35,979 nucleotides of DNA from an uncultured Lachnospiraceae bacterium (GCA_910577735.1 CAJTOO010000028.1:1-35979); one strand, 5' to 3'; counted from the stretch's first letter, positions 22,948-30,813 are shown. Numbers and translations: made by a program. Notes: generated by a model from the letters alone, not told the origin.

Positions 22948-23097
22948 TTACTTCGTCTCCTTATGAAGGGTATGTCTCTTGCAGAATCTGCAATACTTCT
23001 TTGTCTCCATTCTGTCCGGATGAGTCTTCTTGTCCTTCGTCGTATTGTAGTTACGCTGTTTACATTCTGTACATGCTAATGTGATTCTTGTGCGCAT
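22948..23097 (-). CDS. rpmG: 50S ribosomal protein L33, zinc-binding form
   Basis: A 49-residue gene. It reads MRTRITLACTECKQRNYNTT, then KDKKTHPDRMETKKYCRFC and KRHTLHKETK. Cysteines at 9, 12, 36 and 39 form the zinc ribbon of the C+ type of L33, which is the form made in zinc-replete cells; C-minus paralogues may exist elsewhere. The start has GGAGGTAAT upstream. It is the first gene of the rpmG-secE-nusG-rplK-rplA unit, 37 bp before secE. Confidence 0.95.
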   Translation of the reverse strand: MRTRITLACTECKQRNYNTTKDKKTHPDRMETKKYCRFCKRHTLHKETK

Positions 23098-23201
23098 CTT
23101 ATTACCTCCACGTGCATTTACTCTTCATTTACTTTGTAATCACCGGGTCTGCCCGATTTTTTAAGCATAAAAAAAAGACCTAAATCTTATCTCGCTCACA
23201 C

Positions 23202-23230
23202 AATATATCATATGAGAAGAACTAAGTCAA
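23202..23230 (-). promoter_or_regulatory. SigmaA promoter of rpmG-secE-nusG-rplK-rplA
   Basis: Minus strand: TTGACT at 23225-23230, 17-bp spacer, TATATT at 23202-23207. Predicted initiation near 23195 gives a leader of about 98 nt with a small CGGG/CCCG hairpin and an eight-T run that is not preceded by a strong stem. Confidence 0.7.
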
Positions 23231-23411
23231 CCGCTTTTTTCCGGTTTCTTCCCGGGATTCTTAATTTTATATAAAATTTTTGTTACTTTCCTCTTCATAA
23301 TTCTCACTTCCCTTACGATATATATTTAAATCGGATATTTGACGACAATTTATTATATTTTATATTTAAAAGATAAGGGTTTCTAAAACCATAAATACTT
23401 GCTTTTCACCC

Positions 23412-23439
23412 TTGTCTAATGTTACAATAAAAGTACAAT
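23412..23439 (+). promoter_or_regulatory. Candidate promoter of the FliD-like gene
   Basis: TTGTCT at 23412-23417 and TACAAT at 23434-23439 with 16-bp spacing, about 160 bp before the start codon. The area is very AT-rich and other weak pairs exist (e.g. TTGACG near 23338). No flagellar sigma-factor site (TAAA with GCCGATAT) was found. Confidence 0.35.
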
Positions 23440-23523
23440 TCACTGATTATAAGTTTATTGTCAGTATTCATATTCAAATAGGATCTTTTATCATACAATA
23501 TTATAAATAAGTTAAAATGCCCA

Positions 23524-23568
23524 CGGAGATGCTTTGCAGGCTACGGACAGCCCGAGAAAACATCTGCG
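23524..23568 (+). other. Possible structured 5' leader of the FliD-like gene
   Basis: In an otherwise AT-rich leader, CGGAGATG (23524-23531) can pair with CATCTGCG (23561-23568) with one mismatch, enclosing a GGCT/AGCC hairpin (23539-23542 with 23549-23552). It ends 28 bp before the start codon. No known riboswitch class was recognised. Confidence 0.35.
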
Positions 23569-23596
23569 ATGATTTCATGGAAGAAAGGAGGGGCTT

Positions 23597-24910
23597 ATGT
23601 CTTATAATACTGTTCATACTTTAATGAATGTCTATAATTTCTATATGCCGACCTATGCGCCCAAGTCAAGCACGCCTTATGATTCCCATAAGAAGAGCGA
23701 CCTGCGCAAGGTATACAATTCCATTGTAAAAATGAACAAGGAATCCCCTCTGTTTATCCTGGATACCAGTAAGGAGTCACAGCGGTTTGCTGTCGGCATG
23801 AAGGAAAATGCCAGGGAGCTGCGCAATACGATTGCTTCACTGGGCGGCCTGGATGAAGAAGAACTTCTGAATAAAAAGGTGGCCTATTCCAGCAATGAAA
23901 ATATCGCTACGGCTTCCTATATTGGGTCTTCCAATCCGGATGAGGATACTTCCTCTTACGAAGTGGAGGTCAGACGTCTTGCATCCACACAGGTAAACAT
24001 GGGAAATTTTCTTGCCGATGAAGAAAATATCTCTCTTACGCCCGACACATACTCTTTTGATGTAAGTATAGACGATCTCAATTATGAGTTCCAGTTCAGC
24101 ATCAAGGCAACCGATACGAACCGCGATGTGCAGGATCGCTTATCCCGCCTGATCAATAATGCAAACATTGGTATGACAGCGCAGGTCATCGAAGACGGTC
24201 ATGGCAATTCCAGTCTCAGAATGGAATCCAATGCCACCGGTCTGAAAGACGGTAAGTATTATCAGTTTACGATATCCGATCAACGAACCAGTAAGGCCTC
24301 CGGTGCCGTGGATTATCTGGGACTTGATTATGTTGCTTCACCGCCAACCGATGCTTCTTTTCTGGTGAATGATGAGGAAATCTCTTCCACTTCTAACCAC
24401 TATACGATAGAGCATACTTATAATGTGCAGTTGAAAGGCGTAAGCAGCGAAGAGGGCGAGACTGCTTCCATCGGACTGAAGACGGATGTAGAATCCCTGG
24501 CCGAAAATATCAACACACTTGTTAATGGATATAATTCTTTCCTGAAGGCAGTTGCTGAATACAGTGAGGACCAGCCAAAGAGCAACCGTTTATTTAACGA
24601 GATGAGCAGCGTTGCCAGAGTTTATGCCAAAGGGCTCACACAGGCCGGACTGAATTTAAACCTGGACGGCACATTGGAAGTGGATGGTGATGTTCTCAGA
24701 CAGAAGGCCATGAGTGATAATGCCAGAGAGTCCTTCTCTTCCATGAAGGGTTTCACAAATTCTGTACTGCGCAAGTCAAACCAGGTAGCCTTAAATCCTA
24801 TGAATTACGTCAATAACGTGATCGTGTCTTATAAAAATCCTGGGAAGAACTTTGCAACTCCTTATATCACCAGTGCATACAGCGGCATGATGTTCAACGG
24901 TTATTGTTAA
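23597..24910 (+). CDS. Orphan FliD-like (flagellar cap related) protein
   Basis: FliD/HAP2 proteins cap the flagellar filament and guide flagellin polymerisation. This 437-residue protein has a FliD_N-like segment at about 115-140 (YEVEVRRLASTQVNMGNFL), a mid part with repeated short beta-like domains (ISLTPDTYSFDVSID, then DRLSRLINNANIGMTAQVIE), and a FliD_C-like helical part near 300-330 (LAENINTLVNGYNSFLKAV). A Tyr/Asn-rich end closes with ITSAYSGMMFNGYC. There is no signal peptide, as expected for type III export. ATG is preceded by AAGGAGG. No other flagellar gene is in the window. It is transcribed opposite to the ribosomal units. It could serve a flagellum encoded elsewhere or be a non-flagellar relative; the sequence cannot decide. 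Confidence 0.65.
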   Translation: MSYNTVHTLMNVYNFYMPTYAPKSSTPYDSHKKSDLRKVYNSIVKMNKESPLFILDTSKESQRFAVGMKENARELRNTIASLGGLDEEELLNKKVAYSSNENIATASYIGSSNPDEDTSSYEVEVRRLASTQVNMGNFLADEENISLTPDTYSFDVSIDDLNYEFQFSIKATDTNRDVQDRLSRLINNANIGMTAQVIEDGHGNSSLRMESNATGLKDGKYYQFTISDQRTSKASGAVDYLGLDYVASPPTDASFLVNDEEISSTSNHYTIEHTYNVQLKGVSSEEGETASIGLKTDVESLAENINTLVNGYNSFLKAVAEYSEDQPKSNRLFNEMSSVARVYAKGLTQAGLNLNLDGTLEVDGDVLRQKAMSDNARESFSSMKGFTNSVLRKSNQVALNPMNYVNNVIVSYKNPGKNFATPYITSAYSGMMFNGYC

Positions 24911-24924
24911 GATTCTGATACCGG

Positions 24925-24978
24925 AAAGCGGTTGAATCAGCAGAGTATTTCTCTGCCGGTTCAACCGCTTCTTTGATT
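24925..24978 (+). terminator. Terminator after the FliD-like gene
   Basis: A long stem has arms AAGCGGTTGAA (24926-24936) and TTCAACCGCTT (24960-24970), with an inner GCAGAG/CTCTGC stem (24940-24945 with 24951-24956), followed by CTTTGATTT on the plus strand. Lying between convergent genes, it may also stop transcription from the carboxylase side, although the T-run there is poor. Confidence 0.75.
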
Positions 24979-24989
24979 TAATTCCGCTA

Positions 24990-26606
24990 TCAAAGCGGTA
25001 TATTTCCATGCTTTTTCTTCGGCCCCTCCGCCTGCTTATTCTTAAGTCCGCGCAGTGCCTTAATCAGTGCTTCCCTTGTCTCCTCCGGCTTAATCACCTC
25101 GTTGACATAGCCTCTGGCTGCCGCCACATAAGGGTTTAAAAATCGGTCTTCATACTCCTTCTTGCACTGTGCCCGCATAGCCTCCGGATCTGCAGCCGCT
25201 TTGATCTTACGCTTGAAAGCAATATTCACGGCGCCGTCCGCTCCCATCACCGCAATCTCAGCTATCGGCCAGGCATACACAATATCCGCTCCCATCTCTT
25301 TAGAGTTCATGGCAATGTAAGCCCCGCCGTAAGCTTTCCGCATGATCAGGGAAATCTTTGGCACTGTAGCTTCAGAGTAAGCATACAGAATCTTCGCGCC
25401 ATGACGGATGATACCATTATGTTCCTGCGCGGTACCCGGCAGAAACGCGGGTACATCGATCAGCGTGATGAGGGGTATGTTAAAGCAGTCACAAAATCTG
25501 ATAAATCTGGCTATCTTATCGGAAGCATGGTAATCCAGAGAGCCGCCCATGGAGTTGGGCTGATTGGCCACAATACCCACAACCTTGCCCTCCATCCGGC
25601 ACCACCCCACCACCGCGTTGGTGGCGAACTCCTTTTGTACCTCAAAGAAGCTTCCCTCGTCCACGATGCAGTCGATCACTTCCTTCACATCATAGGCATG
25701 ACGGGAATTGTCCGGCACAATATCCATGATTTTAGCCGCCTTTGCACGCATGGCGCTGCCTGCCTTGCCACCCTCGCCTCTGCCAAATACCCTGCCGACC
25801 CTGGGCAGGATGCTCTGTCTTTCTTTCGTATTGATCACCGGCGGTTTCTCCGTCCAGTTGCTGGGCAGATAGGACAGCAGCTTACGAACACCCATCAGGC
25901 ACTCATTCTCAGTCTCATAAGTAAAGTGGGACACGCCGCTCTTCTTCGCATGCACTTCTGCGCCGCCCAGTTCTTCCACCGACACTTCTTCATTGATAAC
26001 TGTCTTCACCACATTGGGGCCGGTTATAAACATCTTGGATGTATCTTTTACCATAAAAATAAAATCACAGATAGCAGGCGCATAGCAGGCGCCGCCGGAA
26101 CACGGTCCCAGAATCACCGCAATCTGCGGGATAACACCGGAAGCCTTCGTATGACGCAGAAACATGCCGCTGTAGCCGCTCAGGGAAGAAATTCCTTCCT
26201 CAATCCTGGCGCCGCCGCTGTCATTGATACAGATCAAAGGCGCTTTCATTTCCATAGCCATGTCCTGGATGCGGCAAATCTTAAATGAATGATACTCTCC
26301 CAGCGTTCCGCCAATCACTGTGAAATCCTCACTGGCCACAAAAACCTGTCTTCCGTCAATCTCACCGTACCCAGTCACCACACCGTCCCCGGGCACACGT
26401 CTCTTGTCCAGATCAAAGTCATCGATACGTGATTCCAGAAATCCGTCCACCTCCACAAAGGTGCCGGGATCCAACAAAATCTCAATCCTCTCTCTGGCTG
26501 TCAGCTTGCCGGCAGCATGCTGTTTGTCAATTCTGTTCTGCCCACCGCCAAGCAGTGCCTTCTCTCTTCTTCCATCCAGTTCCTTAATCGCTTCGTTCCA
26601 GTTCAT
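24990..26606 (-). CDS. Acyl-CoA carboxylase carboxyltransferase (beta) subunit
   Basis: The enzyme moves CO2 between carboxybiotin and an acyl-CoA such as propionyl-, methylmalonyl- or acetyl-CoA. I prefer the ATG at 26606 (MNWNEAIKELDGRRE; GGAGG 4 nt upstream), giving 538 residues; an in-frame ATG ten codons earlier has no binding site. The fold of two crotonase-like halves is clear. The N half has LTARERIEILLDPGTFVE, a GDGVVTGYG motif, FTVIGGTLGE and INDSGGARIEEG. Between and after come GPCSGGACYAPA, then the C half with NQPNSMGGSLD, VPAFLPGTAQEHNG, RKAYGGAYIAM and the end KKKHGNIPL. That end resembles PccB/MmdA rather than AccD. No biotin carrier, biotin carboxylase or decarboxylase membrane subunits are adjacent, so the acyl substrate is open. 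The upstream operator hints at lipid control. Confidence 0.9.
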   Translation of the reverse strand: MNWNEAIKELDGRREKALLGGGQNRIDKQHAAGKLTARERIEILLDPGTFVEVDGFLESRIDDFDLDKRRVPGDGVVTGYGEIDGRQVFVASEDFTVIGGTLGEYHSFKICRIQDMAMEMKAPLICINDSGGARIEEGISSLSGYSGMFLRHTKASGVIPQIAVILGPCSGGACYAPAICDFIFMVKDTSKMFITGPNVVKTVINEEVSVEELGGAEVHAKKSGVSHFTYETENECLMGVRKLLSYLPSNWTEKPPVINTKERQSILPRVGRVFGRGEGGKAGSAMRAKAAKIMDIVPDNSRHAYDVKEVIDCIVDEGSFFEVQKEFATNAVVGWCRMEGKVVGIVANQPNSMGGSLDYHASDKIARFIRFCDCFNIPLITLIDVPAFLPGTAQEHNGIIRHGAKILYAYSEATVPKISLIMRKAYGGAYIAMNSKEMGADIVYAWPIAEIAVMGADGAVNIAFKRKIKAAADPEAMRAQCKKEYEDRFLNPYVAAARGYVNEVIKPEETREALIKALRGLKNKQAEGPKKKHGNIPL

Positions 26607-26665
26607 AACGCCTCCATCTGATATCCTGATCATCATTTCACATTAAATATTTGAAACTCTAATAC

Positions 26666-26678
26666 TTTGATATTCAAA
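26666..26678. promoter_or_regulatory. FabT/MarR-like operator in the carboxylase leader
   Basis: Minus strand AGTTTGAATATCAAAGT holds the dyad TTTGA-N3-TCAAA at 26666-26678. It lies inside a wider symmetry with TTGATA and TATCAA and outer AATACT and AGTATT arms, about +6 to +18 from the predicted start. The core resembles the FabT box of streptococci (A-N-TTTGATTATCAAA-TT). The regulator itself is not in the window. Confidence 0.5.
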
Positions 26679-26690
26679 CTATCAAGTAGT

Positions 26691-26719
26691 ATTATAGGCA
26701 GAGTACTGTCTCTTGTCAA
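26691..26719 (-). promoter_or_regulatory. Consensus sigmaA promoter of the acyl-CoA carboxylase gene
   Basis: Minus strand: perfect TTGACA at 26714-26719, 17-bp spacer, perfect TATAAT at 26691-26696. Such an ideal promoter usually needs repression, in line with the dyads over and behind it. The leader is about 78 nt. Confidence 0.9.
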
Positions 26720-26729
26720 TACTCTGCCT
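26696..26729. repeat. Inverted repeat overlapping the carboxylase promoter
   Basis: Arms AGGCAGAGTA (26696-26705) and TACTCTGCCT (26720-26729) are perfect 10-bp complements, 14 bp apart. The -35 lies between the arms and one arm fills the spacer. It may be an operator, or a hairpin ending the glf transcript 35 bp upstream; the T-run needed for termination is weak on the minus strand. Confidence 0.7.
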
Positions 26730-26764
26730 TCTATTTGTTGGCGAAAAATAAACTTGCAGCCCAT

Positions 26765-27919
26765 TTATTCTGCAATGGATTTGGACAATTCTTCCTGTAC
26801 CGCCGCAAGCGCTGTCCCGATCACCTTATCCATATCATAATATTTATACTGTCCCAGACGCCCGCCAAAAAGAAGATGAGGCTTCGTCTCTGCCAGTTCC
26901 TGATATTTTATCAGCAGTCTGTCATTTGTTTCGTCATTGACAGGATAGTAAGGTTCTTCCCCTTCCTGCCAGAGTGCCGGATACTCCCTGGTGATCACAG
27001 TGCCCGGCTGTGTCCCGAACTCAAAGTGTTTATGCTCGATGATCCTTGTATAAGGAATCTCCCGCTGCGTATAATTCACTACCGCGTTACCCTGATAGTT
27101 GTCACAATCCGCAAGCGCCTGCGTCTCAAACCGCAAAGACCGGTACTCCAGATGGCCCAGACAGAAATCAAAATATTCATCCAGCATACCCGTGTAGACC
27201 ACCTTGCGATAGGTGTTTCCTTCCCGGTCTGTCACACAGATCTTCCCATCTATCTCTTGTTCTGTGGCAAACTCCTTGTAAGACACCCCGGTTCTGACGG
27301 TAATCCCTTTGAGCATATTCTCTACCATCATGGTATAGCCTCCTATGGGAATCCCCTGATAACGGTCGTTAAAATAATTATTATCGTAGGTAAATCGAAG
27401 CGGCAGTCTTTTGATGATAAAAGCGGGCAGTTCCTTGCATTCCCTGCCCCACTGCTTCTCGGTATAACCTTTTACCAGCTTCTCATATACATCCGTGCCC
27501 ACCAGGGAAAGGGCCTGCTCTTCCAGGTTCGCCGGCTCGGTAATTCCCAGCCCTGCAATCTGCTCTGCAATCTTTTCCCTTGCTTCCATGGGTGTTGTAA
27601 CTCCCCACATTTTGCTAAAAGTATTCATATTAAACGGCAGATTGTATAATTCTCCCTGATAACGGGCAATAGGCGCATTGATATAGTGGTTAAACTCCGC
27701 AAATTGGTTTACATAATCCCATATCTTTTTGTCGGAAGTATGGAAAATATGTGCCCCATAACGATGTACATGAATATCCAATATCTTTTCCGTATAAATA
27801 TTACCGGCGATATGCTCCCTTTGATCAATAACGAGCACCCGCCGGCCATGTCGATTCATTTCACAGGCAAACACGGAGCCAAAAAGCCCCGCGCCCACCA
27901 CAAGATAATCATACTTCAT
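26765..27919 (-). CDS. glf: UDP-galactopyranose mutase
   Basis: This flavoenzyme interconverts UDP-galactopyranose and UDP-galactofuranose, the donor for galactofuranose in surface glycans. The 384 residues match the family. The FAD-binding N-terminus is YLVVGAGLFGSVFACEMNRH, with IDQREHIAGN next and YGAHIFHTSDKKIWDYV. The substrate region includes YNLPFNMNTF, EKQWGRECKELP and KRLPLRFTYDNNYFNDRYQG. The end has PYYPVNDE and LFGGRLGQYKYYDMD with the conserved Arg that touches the diphosphate. Its ATG overlaps the TGA stop of the upstream HTH gene (TGATG), so their translation is coupled. The divergent glycosyltransferases are plausible users of surface sugars, though not proven galactofuranosyltransferases. 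Confidence 0.95.
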   Translation of the reverse strand: MKYDYLVVGAGLFGSVFACEMNRHGRRVLVIDQREHIAGNIYTEKILDIHVHRYGAHIFHTSDKKIWDYVNQFAEFNHYINAPIARYQGELYNLPFNMNTFSKMWGVTTPMEAREKIAEQIAGLGITEPANLEEQALSLVGTDVYEKLVKGYTEKQWGRECKELPAFIIKRLPLRFTYDNNYFNDRYQGIPIGGYTMMVENMLKGITVRTGVSYKEFATEQEIDGKICVTDREGNTYRKVVYTGMLDEYFDFCLGHLEYRSLRFETQALADCDNYQGNAVVNYTQREIPYTRIIEHKHFEFGTQPGTVITREYPALWQEGEEPYYPVNDETNDRLLIKYQELAETKPHLLFGGRLGQYKYYDMDKVIGTALAAVQEELSKSIAE

Positions 27920-28263
27920 CAGTTCTCTTCAACCGCCTTATATTTCTCAAGCTGTGCATAATCTTCCATCAGCTCAAGCGCTTTCTTACGGCCGGTCTTA
28001 TTGAGCTTCACATAATACTGCATCACACGGTTCTCCATGATCTTACCGCCAAGCAGGCTCTTCTGATTAAGAGGTGTGAAGTCCACCGGGTTTAAGTTCA
28101 GTCTGTCACACATTCTGATCACTGTGCCATACGCCATACCCTCAATGCCTCTATCCAATGCCGTGACCAACGTGGAGTATGGAATCTCCATTTCAATCGC
28201 AAACTGTCTTACACTCTTGTATTGCTTTAAGATTTCCGCCTTTAATATTTCTGCCTTTGTCAT
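27919..28263 (-). CDS. Helix-turn-helix (XRE-like) protein coupled to glf
   Basis: The protein has 114 residues. Residues 10-60 form an HTH (YKSVRQFAIEMEIPYSTLVT then ALDRGIEGMAYGTVIRMCDR), followed by L-N-L-N-P-V-D and a C-terminal helical part with GRKKALELMEDYAQLEKY that probably mediates dimerisation. GAGGAGG precedes the ATG with 7-8 nt spacing. Its stop overlaps the glf start by one base. It lies in the divergent position relative to two glycosyltransferase genes and may control either or both units; that is inference. The target site was not identified. Confidence 0.75.
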   Translation of the reverse strand: MTKAEILKAEILKQYKSVRQFAIEMEIPYSTLVTALDRGIEGMAYGTVIRMCDRLNLNPVDFTPLNQKSLLGGKIMENRVMQYYVKLNKTGRKKALELMEDYAQLEKYKAVEEN

Positions 28264-28334
28264 GATATAAGACCTCCTCGTGCTATTCTGTTTGTCTGTA
28301 CAGGAGAATATCTCTCCTCCCCTTGTCTGCTAAT

Positions 28335-28340
28335 AGTGTA
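28335..28340 (-). promoter_or_regulatory. Extended -10 candidate for HTH-glf
   Basis: Minus strand TACACT preceded by TGG gives an extended -10, about 72 bp before the HTH start. No convincing -35 is present. Confidence 0.35.
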
Positions 28341-28480
28341 CCACAGATTATTATGAAAAGGAACCACCAAAACTCTATCTTTAACGAAATATCGTCACCA
28401 TTGTCAATTTTCACGATTTTAATATAAAGTTTTTGTATAAAAAGACTAGTACTTCGGTCACGTGTCCTCTAAATATTCTG

Positions 28481-28509
28481 TTGTCGAGCCACCAGGAAAA
28501 TGCTAAAAT
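28481..28509 (+). promoter_or_regulatory. SigmaA promoter of the twin glycosyltransferase genes
   Basis: TTGTCG at 28481-28486, 17-bp spacer, TAAAAT at 28504-28509. Initiation near 28516 leaves a leader of about 50 nt before the first glycosyltransferase. Confidence 0.6.
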
Positions 28510-28566
28510 AAAGGCAGGGAATTTTGCTTTGCCAATATATACTTAAAATGATAAAGAGGTGTTTCT

Positions 28567-29634
28567 ATGTTACCCGTTTCCGTATGTATGATTGCCAAAA
28601 ACGAAGATAATCACATCGAAGAATGTCTGAAAAGACTAAGGCCCTGTCGGTTTGAAATCATCGTGGTAGACACCGGCTCCGTGGACCGGACTGTGGAAGT
28701 AGCACACAAATATGCCGATAAGGTATTTCATTTCGCCTGGTGCGACAATTTCAGTTCCGCCAGGAACTTTTCTATCCAGCAGGCTTCTAACGACTGGGTT
28801 CTTATCATAGACTGCGACGAATATCTGGAGAATGTAAATCTTGCCAATCTGGAAGAAGCACTCTCTCACAATAAAGATTCCGTAGGGATGATCATGCGTA
28901 ATAATCCCTACACAGTACAGGGTTCCCGCTCCATTATGTCAGAGCGTATCGGCAGACTCTTTAATCGGAAATACTGCCATTATGAAGGAAGCATCCATGA
29001 GCAGGTACGAACTCTTGACGGCAAGGAACCTGAGACCTTCCAGATTCCCCTGACCTTCTACCACGAGGGGTATGTGTCTGAATCCGACAAGCGCATGCGC
29101 GCCACTCGTAATCTGGAAATGCTCTTACATGACCTGGAGCAGAAAGGGCCCAGTTCTTACATATACTTTCAGCTGGGGCAGAATTATATCTCCTTAAACG
29201 ACATGGAAAAAGCGGCTCATTTCTACAAACTGGGACTTGACCTCAACGCGGATCCCAATTCTGCCTTCGTCCAGAGCATGGCAGAAACCTATGGTTACTG
29301 TCTGATGGATCTTGCCAAATACGATCTGGCCATGTCTTTGAAAGATAAATACGAACAATTTTCCCACCGGGCGGATTTTGTCTTCCTGATGGGCACCCTG
29401 TATATGAAAAAGGGCAACTATAACAAGGCTATCGAAGAATTTCAGAAGGCAACCACCCTGTCCGCCTATTCCCGCACAGGTGTCAACAGTTACCGTGCAA
29501 ATTACCATATTGCCAGTATCTATGAGACCATGGGCCAACCGGATGAGGCATTGCTTTATTATAAGAAATGCGGTGATTATGAGCCGGCCAAAAGAAGGCT
29601 GAAGGAATTAACAGCAGCTTCTTCGGCTTCCTGA
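28567..29634 (+). CDS. Family 2 glycosyltransferase with C-terminal TPR-like repeats (copy 1)
   Basis: The protein has 355 residues. A GT-A domain occupies about 1-185: PVSVCMIAKNEDNHIEECL, IIVVDTGSVDRT (D35), ARNFSIQQASNDWVL and the metal-binding DCDE at 82-85, then a GSIHEQV motif. From about 190 to 350 helical TPR-like repeats follow (YFQLGQNYISLNDMEKAAHF, FLMGTLYMKKGNYNKAIEEF, NYHIASIYETMGQPDEALLY). This layout is shared with SunS-type and similar bacterial enzymes that glycosylate peptides or proteins, the TPR part holding the acceptor. There is no membrane span, so it is cytoplasmic. The start has AGAGGTG upstream. The acceptor is unknown; the nearby glf suggests surface polysaccharide or glycoprotein work. 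Confidence 0.85.
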   Translation: MLPVSVCMIAKNEDNHIEECLKRLRPCRFEIIVVDTGSVDRTVEVAHKYADKVFHFAWCDNFSSARNFSIQQASNDWVLIIDCDEYLENVNLANLEEALSHNKDSVGMIMRNNPYTVQGSRSIMSERIGRLFNRKYCHYEGSIHEQVRTLDGKEPETFQIPLTFYHEGYVSESDKRMRATRNLEMLLHDLEQKGPSSYIYFQLGQNYISLNDMEKAAHFYKLGLDLNADPNSAFVQSMAETYGYCLMDLAKYDLAMSLKDKYEQFSHRADFVFLMGTLYMKKGNYNKAIEEFQKATTLSAYSRTGVNSYRANYHIASIYETMGQPDEALLYYKKCGDYEPAKRRLKELTAASSAS

Positions 29635-29687
29635 CCCCTGCTATCGTTCTCACGGTTTATAGTATTATTATTTTAGGAGGATTGCGC

Positions 29688-30809
29688 TTGCTTCCAGTAT
29701 CTGCATGCATCATTTCCAGAAATGAGGAACAACATATCGAAGAGTGCTGCCAAAGGCTTTCTGCCTACGGATTGGAAATCGTCCTGACAGACACTGGTTC
29801 CACAGACCGCACAGTGGCCATCGCCCGTAAGTATACAGATCGGATCTATCACTTCGACTGGTGTGATGATTTCAGCGCCGCTAAAAATTTCTGTATGGAA
29901 AAAGCCTCCCATGATTGGATACTTTCTATTGACTGTGATGAATATATAGAAAAGCTGGATGCAAAGACACTTCGTCACTGCATGACCTCTTACCCGGATG
30001 CAGCGGGCCGGATTTTGATCCGCAACCGTTTCACGCTGGATGGACAAACGTCCTATGAGCAGGTACGGGTAAGCCGTTTTGTAAACCGAAAGTATTTTCA
30101 CTATACAGGTGCCGTACACGAGCAGCTTGTGTATCGGCAGACACAGGACGCTGCAGCATGGTTCGCACCAGCCGCCGAACCCGGGTCCTTCTCCACAGAT
30201 CAGGTTACTGCTGCTCCCAAAAGGAACTATGATGCCCCCATCACAATTCTGCATGTGGGCTATGATATCCCGGAAGAAAAAATGCAGGAAAAATGCCTGC
30301 GGAACATCACACTGCTGGAACAGGAACTGCAAAGACAGGGGCCGGATCCCTACCTCTATTATCAATTGGGACAGACCTGCCGCCGCCTGAAAGAGTATGA
30401 GAAAGCCGTACAGTATTTTGACGCCGGCCTTGCCATGGACGTGGATCCTTCCCTGGATTATGTGCAGACCATGGTGGAATCCTACGGCTACACGCTTTTA
30501 GATCTGAAACGGCATAAAGAAGCCCTGTATCTGCTCAATATCTACGATGTATTCGCCAAACGCGCTGATTTCGTATTCTTAATGGGGCTTATCTATATGA
30601 ACAATGGAATGTTTGACGCCGCCATAGAAGAATTCCAAAAGTCTACCACTATAGAAGAGTTCTCCATAGACGGTGTAAACAGTTATAAGGCGCACTATAA
30701 TTCCGGCGTAATCTATGAATGCAGCGGACATATTCCGGAAGCGGTTAAATCTTACCGCCTCTGTGGTAACTATGAACCGGCCTTAAAAAGGCTTAAGAGC
30801 CTTTCATAA
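29688..30809 (+). CDS. Family 2 glycosyltransferase with C-terminal TPR-like repeats (copy 2)
   Basis: This paralogue of the preceding gene has 373 residues from a TTG at 29688. That start has AGGAGG 7 nt upstream and aligns MLPVSACIISRNE with MLPVSVCMIAKNE of copy 1; another TTG two codons earlier is too close to the site. The DTGSTDRT motif (D35) and DCDE (82-85) are kept. An extra segment of about 22-28 residues (around 150-178, TQDAAAWFAPAAEPGSF and on) is absent from copy 1. The TPR-like part includes YYQLGQTCRRLKEYEKAVQY and FLMGLIYMNNGMFDAAIEEF. It lies 53 bp after copy 1 and probably shares its transcript. Two copies with different inserts point to different acceptors or sugars. Confidence 0.85.
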   Translation: MLPVSACIISRNEEQHIEECCQRLSAYGLEIVLTDTGSTDRTVAIARKYTDRIYHFDWCDDFSAAKNFCMEKASHDWILSIDCDEYIEKLDAKTLRHCMTSYPDAAGRILIRNRFTLDGQTSYEQVRVSRFVNRKYFHYTGAVHEQLVYRQTQDAAAWFAPAAEPGSFSTDQVTAAPKRNYDAPITILHVGYDIPEEKMQEKCLRNITLLEQELQRQGPDPYLYYQLGQTCRRLKEYEKAVQYFDAGLAMDVDPSLDYVQTMVESYGYTLLDLKRHKEALYLLNIYDVFAKRADFVFLMGLIYMNNGMFDAAIEEFQKSTTIEEFSIDGVNSYKAHYNSGVIYECSGHIPEAVKSYRLCGNYEPALKRLKSLS

Positions 30810-30813
30810 GTCC

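Noticed and set aside
23140..23180. Terminator in the rpmG leader
   Set aside because: The CGGG/CCCG stem is only four pairs and the eight-T run lies on the wrong side of it for minus-strand termination.
23098..23195. tRNA gene before rpmG, as in some Firmicutes
   Set aside because: No cloverleaf, T-loop or CCA-end sequence is visible in this leader or elsewhere in the window.
23521..23596. Cyclic-di-GMP riboswitch before the FliD-like gene
   Set aside because: The conserved GEMM sequence blocks and tetraloop-receptor pattern are not present.
26607..26636. Upstream ATG for the acyl-CoA carboxylase
   Set aside because: No ribosome binding site; GGAGG lies just before the ATG at 26606 and the family normally starts there.
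26696..26729. Simple terminator for glf
   Set aside because: The stem is good but the minus strand lacks a T-run after it, and the arms lie on a consensus promoter; an operator role fits at least as well.
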